Of a stretch of 48,193 nt of DNA, positions 38,366 to 46,420 are shown one piece after another. Numbering within the stretch: position 1 is the first letter of the stretch; each line of letters begins with the position of its first letter. The notes under the pieces are model-generated. The model was not told the origin of the DNA. It ran no database searches and saw only the letters and a program-made list of their open reading frames with translations. Source of the stretch: Pseudonocardia lacus (lineage in GTDB: Bacteria; Actinomycetota; Actinomycetes; Mycobacteriales; Pseudonocardiaceae); contig NZ_JAHDTH010000036.1 in NCBI RefSeq assembly GCF_018531445.1, positions 1-48,193 on the forward strand. Direction: 5' to 3'. The position numbers and the translations under genes are program-made.

Positions 38366-39025
38366 GTGCCGGACGCCACCACGACCCCGCTCGCCGTGGA
38401 GCACCGCGACGCCGCCCGCGCCCGGATCCTGCACGCCGCCCGCGTGGTGCTGGCCGACCGCGGCCTCGCCGCCACCGTCGACGACGTCGCCGACGCGGCC
38501 GGGGTCAACCGGCGCACCGTCTTCCGCCACTTCACCACCCGCGACGCCCTGTTCACCGCGGCGATCCGGGAGGGCGTGCGCCGCTACGCCCAGCAGATCC
38601 CGCCCGCCCCCGCGGACGGCGACCTGCGCGCGTGGCTGCTCGACCTGCTGCAGGTCACGCACCGGCTCAACGCCCGCAACGGCCGCGTCTACTGGGAGCT
38701 GGCGGTGCTCCCGCCCGAGGACCTCTCGGGGGAGCTGGCCGAGGCCGCGGCGGAGCGGCGGGCCAGCCGCAAGCAGTTCGCGTCGAAGGTGACCGCGCGG
38801 GTGTGGCAGGCCCGCGGCGGGCCGGGAGAGCCGCCGGAGTGGCTGGTCGACGCGGTCGCGGTGCAGCTGTCGAGCTTCTGCACCCAGTCGCTGGCCGGCG
38901 ACTTCGGCCGCACCCCCGACGAGGTGGCCGCCGTCTCGGCCCGGGTGGTCGAAGCCGTTCTCGTCGCCGCGCTCCCGGAGGACGGCGGGGCGGTCAGGCG
39001 GGGCGGTAGCGGAGGGCGTCCATGA
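38366..39025 (+). CDS. TetR-family regulator divergent from the BVMO gene
   Basis: A 219-residue TetR-type repressor with the helix-turn-helix ARVVLADRGLAATVDDVADAAGVNRRTVFRHFTTRDALFTAAI at about 24-66. GTG at 38366 follows the -10 box TACGAT (38354-38359) by six bases, a leaderless start; ATG 38309 would run through the operator and is rejected. It is divergent from the BVMO and probably its repressor, responding to the ketone or ester. Its C-terminus (GGAVRRGGSGGRP) overlaps the convergent TetR gene by 32 bases. Confidence 0.87.
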   Translation: MPDATTTPLAVEHRDAARARILHAARVVLADRGLAATVDDVADAAGVNRRTVFRHFTTRDALFTAAIREGVRRYAQQIPPAPADGDLRAWLLDLLQVTHRLNARNGRVYWELAVLPPEDLSGELAEAAAERRASRKQFASKVTARVWQARGGPGEPPEWLVDAVAVQLSSFCTQSLAGDFGRTPDEVAAVSARVVEAVLVAALPEDGGAVRRGGSGGRP

Positions 39026-39569
39026 TCAGATCGAGCAGGCGGCCGGCCTGCTCGCGCTGCTCGGGCGCCCCGGCCGCGAGCGAGACCCCGCTCAGCGCGG
39101 TCAGCACGTCGCCCGGGTCGACGTCGGGGCGCACGGCACCGGCCGCCGCGGCCGCGTCGATCAGGGTGGTGATCGCGTCGAGCAGGCGCGCTCGGCTCTG
39201 CTCGTAGGGGTTGGTGCCGGAGGCGATGACGGCGCGCAGCGCGTCGGCCATGCCGCGCTTGGTCGTCATGTAGTCGACGAAGCGGTCCATCCAGGTGCGC
39301 AGCGCCTGGTCGGGGGGCTGGTCGGCGAGCAGGCCGGGGACGGCGTCGCAGAGCCGGGTGAGCTCGCTGCGGTAGGCGGCCTCGACGAGCGCCTCGCGGG
39401 TCGGGAAGTGCCGGTAGAGCGTTCCGATGCCGACGCCGGCCGCTCTGGCGATGGCCTCCAGGGTGACCTCGGCGCTGTCCGGTGCGGAGAAGGCCTGGAC
39501 GGCGGCGGCGAGCAGGCTGTCGCGGTTGCGGCGCGCGTCGGCGCGCAACGGCCGTTCGCCGGTCACCAT
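38994..39569 (-). CDS. TetR-family regulator divergent from the SDR gene
   Basis: A 191-residue TetR protein: RNRDSLLAAAVQAFSAPDSAEVTLEAIARAAGVGIGTLYRHFPTREALVEAAYRSEL at about 14-70 is the DNA-binding domain; the rest matches the SACE_7040/TetR_C type seen next to SDR genes. ATG 39569 (MVTGERPL) is the start; longer frames upstream are shadows. Divergent from the SDR at 39694 with palindromes between, so it probably represses that gene. Confidence 0.88.
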   Translation of the reverse strand: MVTGERPLRADARRNRDSLLAAAVQAFSAPDSAEVTLEAIARAAGVGIGTLYRHFPTREALVEAAYRSELTRLCDAVPGLLADQPPDQALRTWMDRFVDYMTTKRGMADALRAVIASGTNPYEQSRARLLDAITTLIDAAAAAGAVRPDVDPGDVLTALSGVSLAAGAPEQREQAGRLLDLIMDALRYRPA

Positions 39570-39625
39570 CGCCCCTCCCGCTCGTCGTCGGACCATCGTC
39601 GTCGGTGCCAGCGTAGGCCGGAATG

Positions 39626-39675
39626 AACCGGATGCACCTCCGGTTGTGTCGGGGCATACGCGGAGGTTCCTCCGC
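39626..39675. promoter_or_regulatory. Candidate TetR operators before the SDR gene
   Basis: AACCGG (39626-39631) and CCGGTT (39640-39645) form one inverted repeat with an 8-base spacer. GCGGAGG (39660-39666) and CCTCCGC (39669-39675) form a perfect palindrome with a 2-base spacer, 19 bases before the SDR ATG. The second could also be a small hairpin covering the ribosome site region. Confidence 0.5.
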
Positions 39676-39693
39676 TTGGACGGAGAGGACGAC

Positions 39694-40632
39694 ATGACCG
39701 GCTCAACCCTCACCAGCACCCCGTTCACCGCCGCGTCGACCGCGGCCGACGTGATCTCCGGCATCGACCTCACCGGCCGCCGCGCCATCGTCACCGGCGG
39801 CGCGTCCGGCATCGGCGCCGAGACGGCCCGCGCGCTGGCCGGCGCGGGCGCCGACGTGACCATCGCCGTGCGCGACATGACCGCGGGCGAGCGCACCGCC
39901 ACCGACATCGCGCTCGACACGGGCCGGGAGATCACCATGACCCCGCTCGACCTGGCCGACCGGTCGTCGGTCTCGGCGTTCGTGGCCGCGTGGAGCGGGC
40001 CGCTGCACATCCTGGTCGACAACGCCGGCGCCACCGCTCTGCCGCTGGCGCGCACGCCCGCCGGCTGGGAGATGCAGTTCGCCACCAACCACCTGGGCCA
40101 CTTCGAGCTGGCCTGCGGGCTGCACCGCAACCTGGTCGCCGCCGACGGGGCGCGGATCGTGTCCGTCAGCTCCTGCGCCCACCTGCGCGCCGGCGTCGAC
40201 TTCGACGACATCCACTTCGAGCGCCGCGCGTACGACCCGTGGCTGGCCCACGGCCAGTCGAAGACGGCGAACGTGCTGTTCGCGGTGGAGGCGACGCGGC
40301 GGTGGGGCCACGAGGGGATCGTGGCGAACGCCCTGACGCCCGGCCTGGTCCGCACCGACGTCCGACGCCGTGCCGACCGGGTGGGGCCGGCCCGCCTGCG
40401 GACCGCGATCGGCGGCAGCGGCGCCGCCTGGAAGACCCCGCAGCAGGGCGCCGCGACCTCGGTGCTGCTGGCCGCGTCGCCGCTGGTGGACGGGGTGAGC
40501 GGGCGCTACTTCGAGGACTGCGTCGAGGCCGGCCCGCACGAGCCGGGCACCCGCACCGGCGTCGCGGCGCACGCCCTCGACCCGGAGGCGGCCGCCCGGC
40601 TCTGGGACCTCTCCGTCCGCACCCTCGCCTGA
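39694..40632 (+). CDS. Short-chain dehydrogenase-like protein with His in place of the catalytic Tyr
   Basis: A 312-residue classical-type SDR of the WWOX/retinol-dehydrogenase-like group. Cofactor motif TGGASGIGAE is at 34-43 and NNAG-type VDNAG at 108-112, with the catalytic serine in SVSS (S160). The YxxxK motif reads HGQSK: H186 replaces the catalytic Tyr, while Lys190 is kept (codon CAC at 40249-40251). TNHLGHFEL and PGLVRTDV are family-typical. Normal SDRs oxidise or reduce alcohols or ketones with NAD(P); this one may be impaired or use Tyr180. Controlled probably by the divergent TetR. Confidence 0.85.
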   Translation: MTGSTLTSTPFTAASTAADVISGIDLTGRRAIVTGGASGIGAETARALAGAGADVTIAVRDMTAGERTATDIALDTGREITMTPLDLADRSSVSAFVAAWSGPLHILVDNAGATALPLARTPAGWEMQFATNHLGHFELACGLHRNLVAADGARIVSVSSCAHLRAGVDFDDIHFERRAYDPWLAHGQSKTANVLFAVEATRRWGHEGIVANALTPGLVRTDVRRRADRVGPARLRTAIGGSGAAWKTPQQGAATSVLLAASPLVDGVSGRYFEDCVEAGPHEPGTRTGVAAHALDPEAAARLWDLSVRTLA

Positions 40633-40637
40633 CAACC

Positions 40638-40702
40638 CCGTCGAGAACGACGTTGCCGTTCTTTGGACCGGTCCACATCGGCCGCAACCTCGTTCTCGAC
40701 GG
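40638..40702. repeat. 65-bp palindromic repeat, copy 4
   Basis: Outer arms CCGTCGAGAACGA (40638-40650) and TCGTTCTCGACGG (40690-40702), centre TTGGACCGGTCCA. Same orientation as copy 1 (central palindrome 27 bases from the left end). The inner arms have diverged more than in copy 3. Begins six bases after the SDR stop. Confidence 0.86.
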
Positions 40703-40784
40703 AGCCCGGGTAGGGAGAACCCCACCCCGAGCGCGGAGGTGGACCGGGCTGTCCGGCGGGGGTCGCGCCGGTTGGCTGGCCCCC

Positions 40785-41600
40785 ATGACGACGACGACTC
40801 CGGGCCGCCCCCGCACCGCGGGGAGCGGGTCCCTTGTCCGGGAGATCGGCCCGTTCCTGGCGTTGGCGTTCGGGCTGAGCTGGGTGCCGTGGGCGGTGGC
40901 CGTCGCCCTCGGCGGCGACATCGCCGACCCGCTGGTGTACGCGCTCTACGGCTTCGGCGGGTTCGGCCCGACCCTCGCCGCGGGCGTGCTCGCGCTGCTC
41001 GGCCGCGGCACCGGGCGGCGGGTCGAGTGGGCAGCGGCGGCCAGGTGGCTGCCGGTGGCGCTGCTGGTCGGGGCCGGGCCCGCCGTGCTGGCGGCCGCGG
41101 TGGCACCCCTGTTCGGCGCGGCGCCGGTCGATCCGTCCGCGCTCGGCGACCTGGCCGCGAGCGTCGGGGGCCTGCTCCCCATGCTCGGCCTGTTCCTGAT
41201 CACCGGGCCGCTGGCCGAGGAGTTCGGCTGGCGCGGGCACCTGCAGCCGCGGCTGCGTCGCGCGCTGTCGCCCGCCGCGACGTCCGCGGTGGTCGGCGCG
41301 TTCTGGGCGCTCTGGCACGTCCCGCTGTTCCTGCTGATCGGGACGAGCCAGTCGGCGATGGGCCTGTTCTCGCCCTCCGCGCTGCTGTTCTTCGCGGCGA
41401 TGCTGCCGCTGTCGGTCGGGTACTGGTTCGTGTCCGAGCGGCTGCGCGGCGGGGTGCCCGCGGCGGTCGTGGTGCACACCGCCGGGAACATGTCGCTGAC
41501 GCTGCTGGCCGTCACCCGGTCGGTGCCCGGGGGATTGGTCTTCGTCGCGGCCGCGGTCGTGACGGCCGGGGTGCTGCTGCTGGTGACGCGGCGCACCTGA
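40785..41600 (+). CDS. CPBP-family intramembrane metalloprotease
   Basis: A 271-residue membrane protein with about seven to eight helices and the three CPBP (type II CAAX protease/Abi) motifs: EExxxR as AEEFGWRG (E145, E146, R150), FxxxH as FWALWH (F173, H178) and HxxxN as HTAGN (about 224-228). These residues hold a metal inside the membrane and cut near the cytoplasmic side. Bacterial members process leaderless peptides, give bacteriocin self-immunity or are housekeeping; no peptide gene was found next to it. ATG at 40785. Followed by a strong terminator. Confidence 0.88.
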   Translation: MTTTTPGRPRTAGSGSLVREIGPFLALAFGLSWVPWAVAVALGGDIADPLVYALYGFGGFGPTLAAGVLALLGRGTGRRVEWAAAARWLPVALLVGAGPAVLAAAVAPLFGAAPVDPSALGDLAASVGGLLPMLGLFLITGPLAEEFGWRGHLQPRLRRALSPAATSAVVGAFWALWHVPLFLLIGTSQSAMGLFSPSALLFFAAMLPLSVGYWFVSERLRGGVPAAVVVHTAGNMSLTLLAVTRSVPGGLVFVAAAVVTAGVLLLVTRRT

Positions 41601-41607
41601 GGGGGGT

Positions 41608-41643
41608 GCGAGGGGCCCGCGTCGGACGGCGCGGGCCCCTCGC
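41608..41643. terminator. 14-bp hairpin terminator
   Basis: GCGAGGGGCCCGCG (41608-41621) pairs perfectly with CGCGGGCCCCTCGC (41630-41643) around an 8-base loop, seven bases after the CPBP gene. No U-run follows, as usual in actinomycetes. Confidence 0.82.
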
Positions 41644-41664
41644 CACGTGTGCTTGGCTCACCCG

Positions 41665-42123
41665 GTGTGGCAGCTGCGCGAACTCGACCTGGGCGACGAC
41701 CGCACCGCGCGGGAGGTGCACGGGATCGGGCTGCGCGCGTACGCCGTCGAGGCCGAGCTCATCGGCCATCCGGGCATCCCCGCCCTCACCGAGTCGCTCG
41801 ACGAGATGCGCGCGTCGCCGCTGCGCTGGCTCGGCGCCGTGCACGGCAGCCGCCCGGTCGGCTTCCTGGCCTGGATCCGCAGTCCGGCCGACGAGCTCGA
41901 CCTCGTGCGGCTCTGCGTCGACCCGCGGTGGTTCCGCCGCGGCATCGCCCGCCGGCTGCTCGGCCACGTCCTGGCCGCCGAGCCCACCGGTGACGTGCTG
42001 GTCTCCACCGGGGCGGCGAACGAGCCGGCGCTGCGGTTGTACCGCTCGCTGGGGTTCGCCGAGACGGGCACGTTCGAGCCGGAGCCCGGTCTGCGGGTGA
42101 CGGAGCTGCGCCTCGGCCGCTGA
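41665..42123 (+). CDS. GNAT-family N-acetyltransferase
   Basis: A 152-residue single-domain GNAT: DELDLVRLCVDPRWFRRGIARRLLGHVL holds the acetyl-CoA loop (RRGIAR), followed by VLVSTGAANEPALRLYRSLGFAETG, the standard motif B region with the Tyr of YRSLGF. Acceptor unknown. The GTG at 41665 is preferred; GTG at 41647 adds six residues but begins only four bases after the terminator stem. Convergent with the ArsR gene. Confidence 0.84.
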   Translation: MWQLRELDLGDDRTAREVHGIGLRAYAVEAELIGHPGIPALTESLDEMRASPLRWLGAVHGSRPVGFLAWIRSPADELDLVRLCVDPRWFRRGIARRLLGHVLAAEPTGDVLVSTGAANEPALRLYRSLGFAETGTFEPEPGLRVTELRLGR

Positions 42124-42127
42124 CCGC

Positions 42128-42463
42128 TCACTCCGCGGCGCGCCGCTCCCGCCTGCCCCGGGCCAGCTCGGTGGCCAGCGCGTCGAGCGGCTGCTGCCAG
42201 AACCGGCGGTAGCGGTCGAGCCAGGCGTCGATCTCGCGCAGCGGTTCGGGGTCGACCGAGTACAGCCGGCGGGCGCCGTCGGCGCGGACGGTCGCGAAGC
42301 CGTTCTCCCGCAGCACCCGCAGGTGCTGGGAGACCCCCGGCTGGGAGATGCCGAACTCGCGCTGCACGACCGCGCTCACCTCGCCGGCGGGCAGTTCGCC
42401 GTCGGTGAGCAGTTCGAGGATCCGGCGCCGGACCGGGTCGCCGAGGACGTCGAAGGCGTGCAC
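42128..42463 (-). CDS. ArsR-family winged-helix regulator
   Basis: A 111-residue ArsR/SdpR-like repressor: VLGDPVRRRILELLTDGELPAGEVSAVVQREFGISQPGVSQHLRVLRENGFATVRADGARRLYSVDPE fills residues 5-72. No CXC metal site is seen, so it is not a classical metal sensor. In many actinomycetes this subtype (with C-terminal YRRFWQQPLDALATEL) is followed by an SRPBCC-fold gene, which is absent here. The near-palindrome GGTTATATAAGCC (42484-42496), 21 bases upstream of its start, combines a -10-like TATAAC and a possible operator. Confidence 0.87.
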   Translation of the reverse strand: MHAFDVLGDPVRRRILELLTDGELPAGEVSAVVQREFGISQPGVSQHLRVLRENGFATVRADGARRLYSVDPEPLREIDAWLDRYRRFWQQPLDALATELARGRRERRAAE

Positions 42464-42507
42464 GCCCCCCAGCGTTGCAGCCTGCGGTTATATAAGCCAG
42501 TGGTGGT

Positions 42508-43098
42508 TCAATCGGTGAGCGCGCCGCGCAGGGCGCCGACGGCGGCGGCCACCAGCGGCTCCCGCTCGTCATCGGGGCAGCCGGCCTCGACCCAGGCCAG
42601 GCACGCGGCGTCGAGGAAGCCGAGGTAGCCGCGGAAGGCGTGGTCGGGGCCCGGGCCGAGCAGCGCGCGCAGCAGGTCAACGTAGTGGGTGCGCAGTTCG
42701 ACGCGCAGGGCCTCGGCCTCGGGGGGCTCGCCCCACGGCGTCCGCAGCGGTCCGGCCCAGCCGTGCCGGAACTCGGCGACGAACCCGAGGTAGGTCCGCG
42801 CCGACGCGGCCACCCGGTCCAGGGGCGCGGTGCCGGCGGGCAGCGCGGCGTCGGCGGCGCGCTGGCGCTGCAGCAGCAGCGCGATCGCCGACCGCACGAC
42901 CTCGACGTAGAGCGTGGCCTTGCTGCCGTAGTAGCGCAGCACGAGCGCCTCGGACGCGCCCGCCGCCTCGGCCACCCGGCTCAGCGCGACCTGCTGGTAC
43001 GCCGCGGCGCCGAACGCGTCCTGGGCCGCGGCCAGGATCGCCGCCCGGCGCTGCTCGACGTCGAGGCGGCGGCGGGGACGGCGGTCGGCGCGGGTCAC
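42508..43098 (-). CDS. TetR-family transcriptional regulator
   Basis: A 196-residue TetR protein: RRAAILAAAQDAFGAAAYQQVALSRVAEAAGASEALVLRYYGSKATLYVEVV at about 17-68, with the variant AYQQVALSRVAEAAGASEALVLRYY recognition helix. A helical ligand domain follows. It begins near a run of Arg (RRPRRRLD). Divergent from the GH13 gene at 43148; the imperfect palindrome TATTGAG...CTCAGTA (43118-43136) lies between them beside TACCCT (43110-43115). Confidence 0.87.
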   Translation of the reverse strand: MTRADRRPRRRLDVEQRRAAILAAAQDAFGAAAYQQVALSRVAEAAGASEALVLRYYGSKATLYVEVVRSAIALLLQRQRAADAALPAGTAPLDRVAASARTYLGFVAEFRHGWAGPLRTPWGEPPEAEALRVELRTHYVDLLRALLGPGPDHAFRGYLGFLDAACLAWVEAGCPDDEREPLVAAAVGALRGALTD

Positions 43099-43117
43099 CC
43101 GGCGAACGCTACCCTCT

Positions 43118-43136
43118 TATTGAGCTCGACTCAGTA
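43118..43136. promoter_or_regulatory. Candidate operator between TetR and GH13 gene
   Basis: TATTGAG (43118-43124) and CTCAGTA (43130-43136) are reverse complements with one mismatch around CTCGA. It lies just downstream of TACCCT (43110-43115), a possible -10 for the GH13 gene, so binding would block its transcription start. Confidence 0.5.
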
Positions 43137-43147
43137 GGAGGCCCGGA

Positions 43148-44461
43148 ATGACCGATCGCGAGCGGCACGCCATCTGGTGGCACGTCTACCCGCTGGGCTT
43201 CCTGGGGGCCGAGCAGCAGGCCACGGACGGCCCGCCGGTGCACCGCCTGCGCCGCCTCGTCGACTGGCTCGACTACGCCCGCGACCTCGGCGCGTCCGGC
43301 CTGGCGCTGGGCCCGGTGTTCGACTCCGGCACCCACGGCTACGACACCGTCGACCACTTCCGCATCGACCCGCGCCTGGGCACCGACGAGGACTTCGACG
43401 CGCTGGTCGCCGCGGCGGGCGAGCGCGGGCTGCGCGTCCTGCTCGACGGTGTGTTCAACCACGTCGGGCGGGGGTTCCCGGCCTTCCGCCAGGTGCTGGA
43501 GGAGGGCCCGACGGCGCCGACGGCGTCCTGGTTCCGGCTGAGCTGGCCGGACGGGCCGGGCGCCGAGCCGGAGTACGCGACCTTCGAGGGCCATCGGCAG
43601 CTGGTCGCCCTGGACCACGCCGAGCCCGCCGTCGCCGACCACGTCGCCGCGGTGATGAACCACTGGCTCGACCGGGGCGCGGCCGGCTGGCGGCTGGACG
43701 CGGCCTACGCGGTGCCGACGTCGTTCTGGGCGCGGGTCGTGCCACGCGTGCGAGCCGCGCACCCCGACGCCTACCTGGTGGGCGAGGTGATCCACGGCGA
43801 CTACGCCGGGTTCGTCGCGGAGAGCGGCATCGACTCGGTGACCCAGTACGAGCTGTGGAAGGCGGTCTGGAGCTCGCTCAACGACGCCAACCTGTTCGAG
43901 CTGTCCTGGGCGCTCGACCGGCACAACGAGCTGCTCGACTCGTTCGTGCCGCTGACCTTCCTGGGCAACCACGACGTCACCCGGATCGCCAGCCGGCTCA
44001 CCGACGAGCGCCACCTGCCGCACGCGCTCGCGGTGCTGTTCACGGTGGGCGGCACGCCGTCGGTCTACGCGGGCGACGAACAGGCCTTCCGCGGCGTCAA
44101 GGAGGACCGGGAGGGCGGCGACGAGGCCGTGCGCCCCGCCTTCCCCGACTCGCCCGACGACCTGGCGCCCTTCGGCTGGCCGACCTACCGGCTGCACCAG
44201 GACCTCATCGGCCTGCGCCGCCGGCATCCCTGGATGCACCGGGCCCGCACCCGCGCCGTCGAGCTGGCGAACGAGCGGCTCTGCTACGAGGTCCGCGACG
44301 GCGACCGCGCCCTGCTGGTCGCGCTGAACCTCGGCGACGACCCGGCCGAGCTGCCCGCACCCGGAGCCGGTGCGCCGCTGGCCGGCGCGGCGACGGTGCT
44401 GCCGGGTGGTCGGGTGGCGGTGCCCGGACACGGGTGGGCGGTGCTCTCCACCGATGAGTAG
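43148..44461 (+). CDS. GH13 alpha-amylase-family glycosidase
   Basis: A 437-residue (beta/alpha)8 GH13 enzyme acting on alpha-glucosidic bonds in the cytoplasm (no signal peptide). All four conserved regions are present: I DGVFNH (100-105), II GWRLDAAY with nucleophile D184, III VGEVIHGDY with acid E213, IV FLGNHD (272-276). It is short for a maltogenic amylase but matches a group of cytosolic actinobacterial GH13 proteins (cyclomaltodextrinase/neopullulanase-like without extra domain). Ribosome site TAGGAGG. With the GH65 protein at 10907 it is one of two alpha-glucan enzymes here, though they are not linked. Confidence 0.9.
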   Translation: MTDRERHAIWWHVYPLGFLGAEQQATDGPPVHRLRRLVDWLDYARDLGASGLALGPVFDSGTHGYDTVDHFRIDPRLGTDEDFDALVAAAGERGLRVLLDGVFNHVGRGFPAFRQVLEEGPTAPTASWFRLSWPDGPGAEPEYATFEGHRQLVALDHAEPAVADHVAAVMNHWLDRGAAGWRLDAAYAVPTSFWARVVPRVRAAHPDAYLVGEVIHGDYAGFVAESGIDSVTQYELWKAVWSSLNDANLFELSWALDRHNELLDSFVPLTFLGNHDVTRIASRLTDERHLPHALAVLFTVGGTPSVYAGDEQAFRGVKEDREGGDEAVRPAFPDSPDDLAPFGWPTYRLHQDLIGLRRRHPWMHRARTRAVELANERLCYEVRDGDRALLVALNLGDDPAELPAPGAGAPLAGAATVLPGGRVAVPGHGWAVLSTDE

Positions 44462-44526
44462 CACCGCAGGTGATGTGCTCCGCCGGTCCCGGCCCGGGGC
44501 GCCCGCCCCGGGGTAACCTCGGTGCC

Positions 44527-45672
44527 GTGATCGGCGCGAAGGCGCGGGTGCGGCTGATGCGAGTGGGCATCCGCACCTTGTTCGGGCTCCCCCGCGGGAT
44601 GAAGCGGCTGCTCGCCGGGCGCCCCGTCCAGCACGACGGCCAGACCCTCGACCAGGACCTCCAGCTCCTCGGCCGGGTCAGCGAGGTCCTCTCCGGGTCC
44701 GGCTCCGACGCGCTCGACGCCGCGGCCGTCGCCGAGCAGCGCCGGCAGGCCGACATCGCCGCCGAGGCCGTCGCCGACCCCGGCCTCGACGACGTGGTCA
44801 CCACCGACTGGGAGGTCCCCGGGGCCGACGGCCCGCTGCTGGCCCGGCTCTACGTCCCGCCGTCGGAGCCGGAGAGCCGCGCGCTGCTGGTCTACTTCCA
44901 CGGCGGCGGGTTCGTCGTGGGCAGCCTGGCCTCCACCGACCCGCTGTGCCGGCTGCTGGCCGCCCAGTCCGGGGTCCGCGTGCTGTCGGTCGACTACCGC
45001 CTCGCCCCGGAGCACCCGTACCCGGCCGCCGTCGACGACGCGCTGGCCGCGTACCGCTGGGCCCGGTCCACGGCGCGCTCGCTCGGCGCCGAGCCCGAGC
45101 TGATCGCCGTCGGCGGCGACAGCGCCGGCGCCAACCTCGCCCTCGTCGTCGCCCACCAGCAGGAGGAGGGCGCCGTCCCGGCGTTCGTGCTGGCGCTGTA
45201 CCCGGTCACCGACGCCGAGCGCACGGGCGGCTCCCGGGAGGCCTTCGGCAGCGGGTTCGGGCTCACCGCCGAGCAGCTCGCCGAGCTCGAACGCCTCTAC
45301 CTGCCCGACGGCGTCCCCGACGGCGACGTCCGCGGCGCGATCCTGCGCGCCGACGACCTGAGCGCCATGCCCCCGACCTACATCGCCACCGCGGGCTTCG
45401 ACCCGCTGCGCGACGAGGGCGAGGAGCTGGTCGAGCGGCTGCGGGCGGCCGGGGTGCCGGTGGTGGCGCGCCGGTTCACCGGGCTGGTGCACGGCTACGC
45501 GAGCTTCACCGCGATCAGCGCGGCGGCCCGCGACGCGACGCTGGACGCCGCGAGCGCCCTGCGCTCGACCATGGCGCTCATCGAGACCCGCCGCTCCGCC
45601 GCCCGCCGCGCCTCCCGCCGGCGCTGGGCCCCGTTGCGCCGCTCCGCCGGCTCCCAGCCGCGCGGCGCCTGA
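44527..45672 (+). CDS. Alpha/beta hydrolase of the hormone-sensitive lipase (HSL) family
   Basis: A 381-residue carboxylesterase: oxyanion motif HGGGFVVG (125-132), SVDYRLAPEHPYPAA, nucleophile S199 in GGDSAGANLA, acid in GFDPLRDEG and histidine in LVHGYASF. A 95-residue N-terminal helical cap and a basic C-terminal tail (RRSAARRASRRRW) are extra. GTG at 44527 follows TAACCT (44514-44519) by seven bases, so the transcript is leaderless. It follows the GH13 gene but has its own promoter. Esters of medium-chain acids or steroid-type compounds are the usual substrates; the BVMO at 36423 would make such esters, but the genes are 6 kb apart. Confidence 0.9.
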   Translation: MIGAKARVRLMRVGIRTLFGLPRGMKRLLAGRPVQHDGQTLDQDLQLLGRVSEVLSGSGSDALDAAAVAEQRRQADIAAEAVADPGLDDVVTTDWEVPGADGPLLARLYVPPSEPESRALLVYFHGGGFVVGSLASTDPLCRLLAAQSGVRVLSVDYRLAPEHPYPAAVDDALAAYRWARSTARSLGAEPELIAVGGDSAGANLALVVAHQQEEGAVPAFVLALYPVTDAERTGGSREAFGSGFGLTAEQLAELERLYLPDGVPDGDVRGAILRADDLSAMPPTYIATAGFDPLRDEGEELVERLRAAGVPVVARRFTGLVHGYASFTAISAAARDATLDAASALRSTMALIETRRSAARRASRRRWAPLRRSAGSQPRGA

Positions 45673-45700
45673 CGCCGCCCGGGGTTCGACCTCGGAGGTG

Positions 45701-46420
45701 TCAGGCCTTGAGGACGGCCGCGGCGAGGGCGTCGGGGTCGGTGAGCAGGGCCTCGTGGCTGCCCGGGATCGGCACGGCCGCGACGCCGAGGCGCTCGGGG
45801 AACCGCGGCGCCCACGCGTACTCGCCGGGCGGGAGGGCGATGTCGTCGACGCTGAGCAGGTACGTCGCCGGCACACCGAGCGCGGCGGGGTCGAGCGGGG
45901 CCACCGGCGTCGTGAAGTACTGGAACGGATGCGGCACGAGCAGTGAGTGCACCGTGCGCTGCACCGGCTCCGGGGCGTCCTGGATGAAGGCGCCGGCGAA
46001 CACCTCGAACGGCATCGCGACCGAGTTGCTGCCCGAGGCGGCGGCCAGGTCGCGGAACAGCTCCTGGTAGGGCGGCGGGACCTCGTCGACGAGCGGGCGT
46101 CCCTCGGCCGGCACGAACGCGCTCCAGTAGACGAGGCGGTCGAGCCGGGACGCCAGCCGCGGCGCCGCGCCGGTGATCACGTACCCGCCCCAGCTGTGCC
46201 CGACGAGCGCCACGTCCCGCAGGTCGCGCGACTCGACGAAGTCGACCACGAAGTCGACGACGTCGCCCAGCTGGTGGGCGGTGGGGTCGTCGCCGTCGGC
46301 GAGGCCGGGCAGCGTGGGGGCCAGCACGCGGTGCCCCTGGGCGCGCAGCCGTTCGGCGACCGGGCGCCACGCCCACCCGCCGTGCCACGCGCCGGTGATC
46401 AGGACAAAGGTGCGGGCCAC
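45701..46420 (-). CDS. Alpha/beta hydrolase (salicylate-esterase/hydroxynitrile-lyase-like)
   Basis: A 239-residue alpha/beta hydrolase of the MES/HNL-like group: VLITGAWHGGWAWRPVAERL (6-25), nucleophile S76 in LVGHSWGGYV, a lid with PPPYQELFRDLAAASG and catalytic His in PIPGSHEALLTDP. Such proteins split small methyl esters or lactones. GTG 46420 is chosen because AGGAG lies at the right distance; ATG 46462 has none. It is convergent with the HSL gene. Confidence 0.86.
   Translation of the reverse strand: MARTFVLITGAWHGGWAWRPVAERLRAQGHRVLAPTLPGLADGDDPTAHQLGDVVDFVVDFVESRDLRDVALVGHSWGGYVITGAAPRLASRLDRLVYWSAFVPAEGRPLVDEVPPPYQELFRDLAAASGSNSVAMPFEVFAGAFIQDAPEPVQRTVHSLLVPHPFQYFTTPVAPLDPAALGVPATYLLSVDDIALPPGEYAWAPRFPERLGVAAVPIPGSHEALLTDPDALAAAVLKA

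Noticed and set aside
8398..40702. The palindromic repeats as a CRISPR array or insertion-sequence ends
   Set aside because: Copies are single and kilobases apart, with no spacers between and no transposase between pairs.
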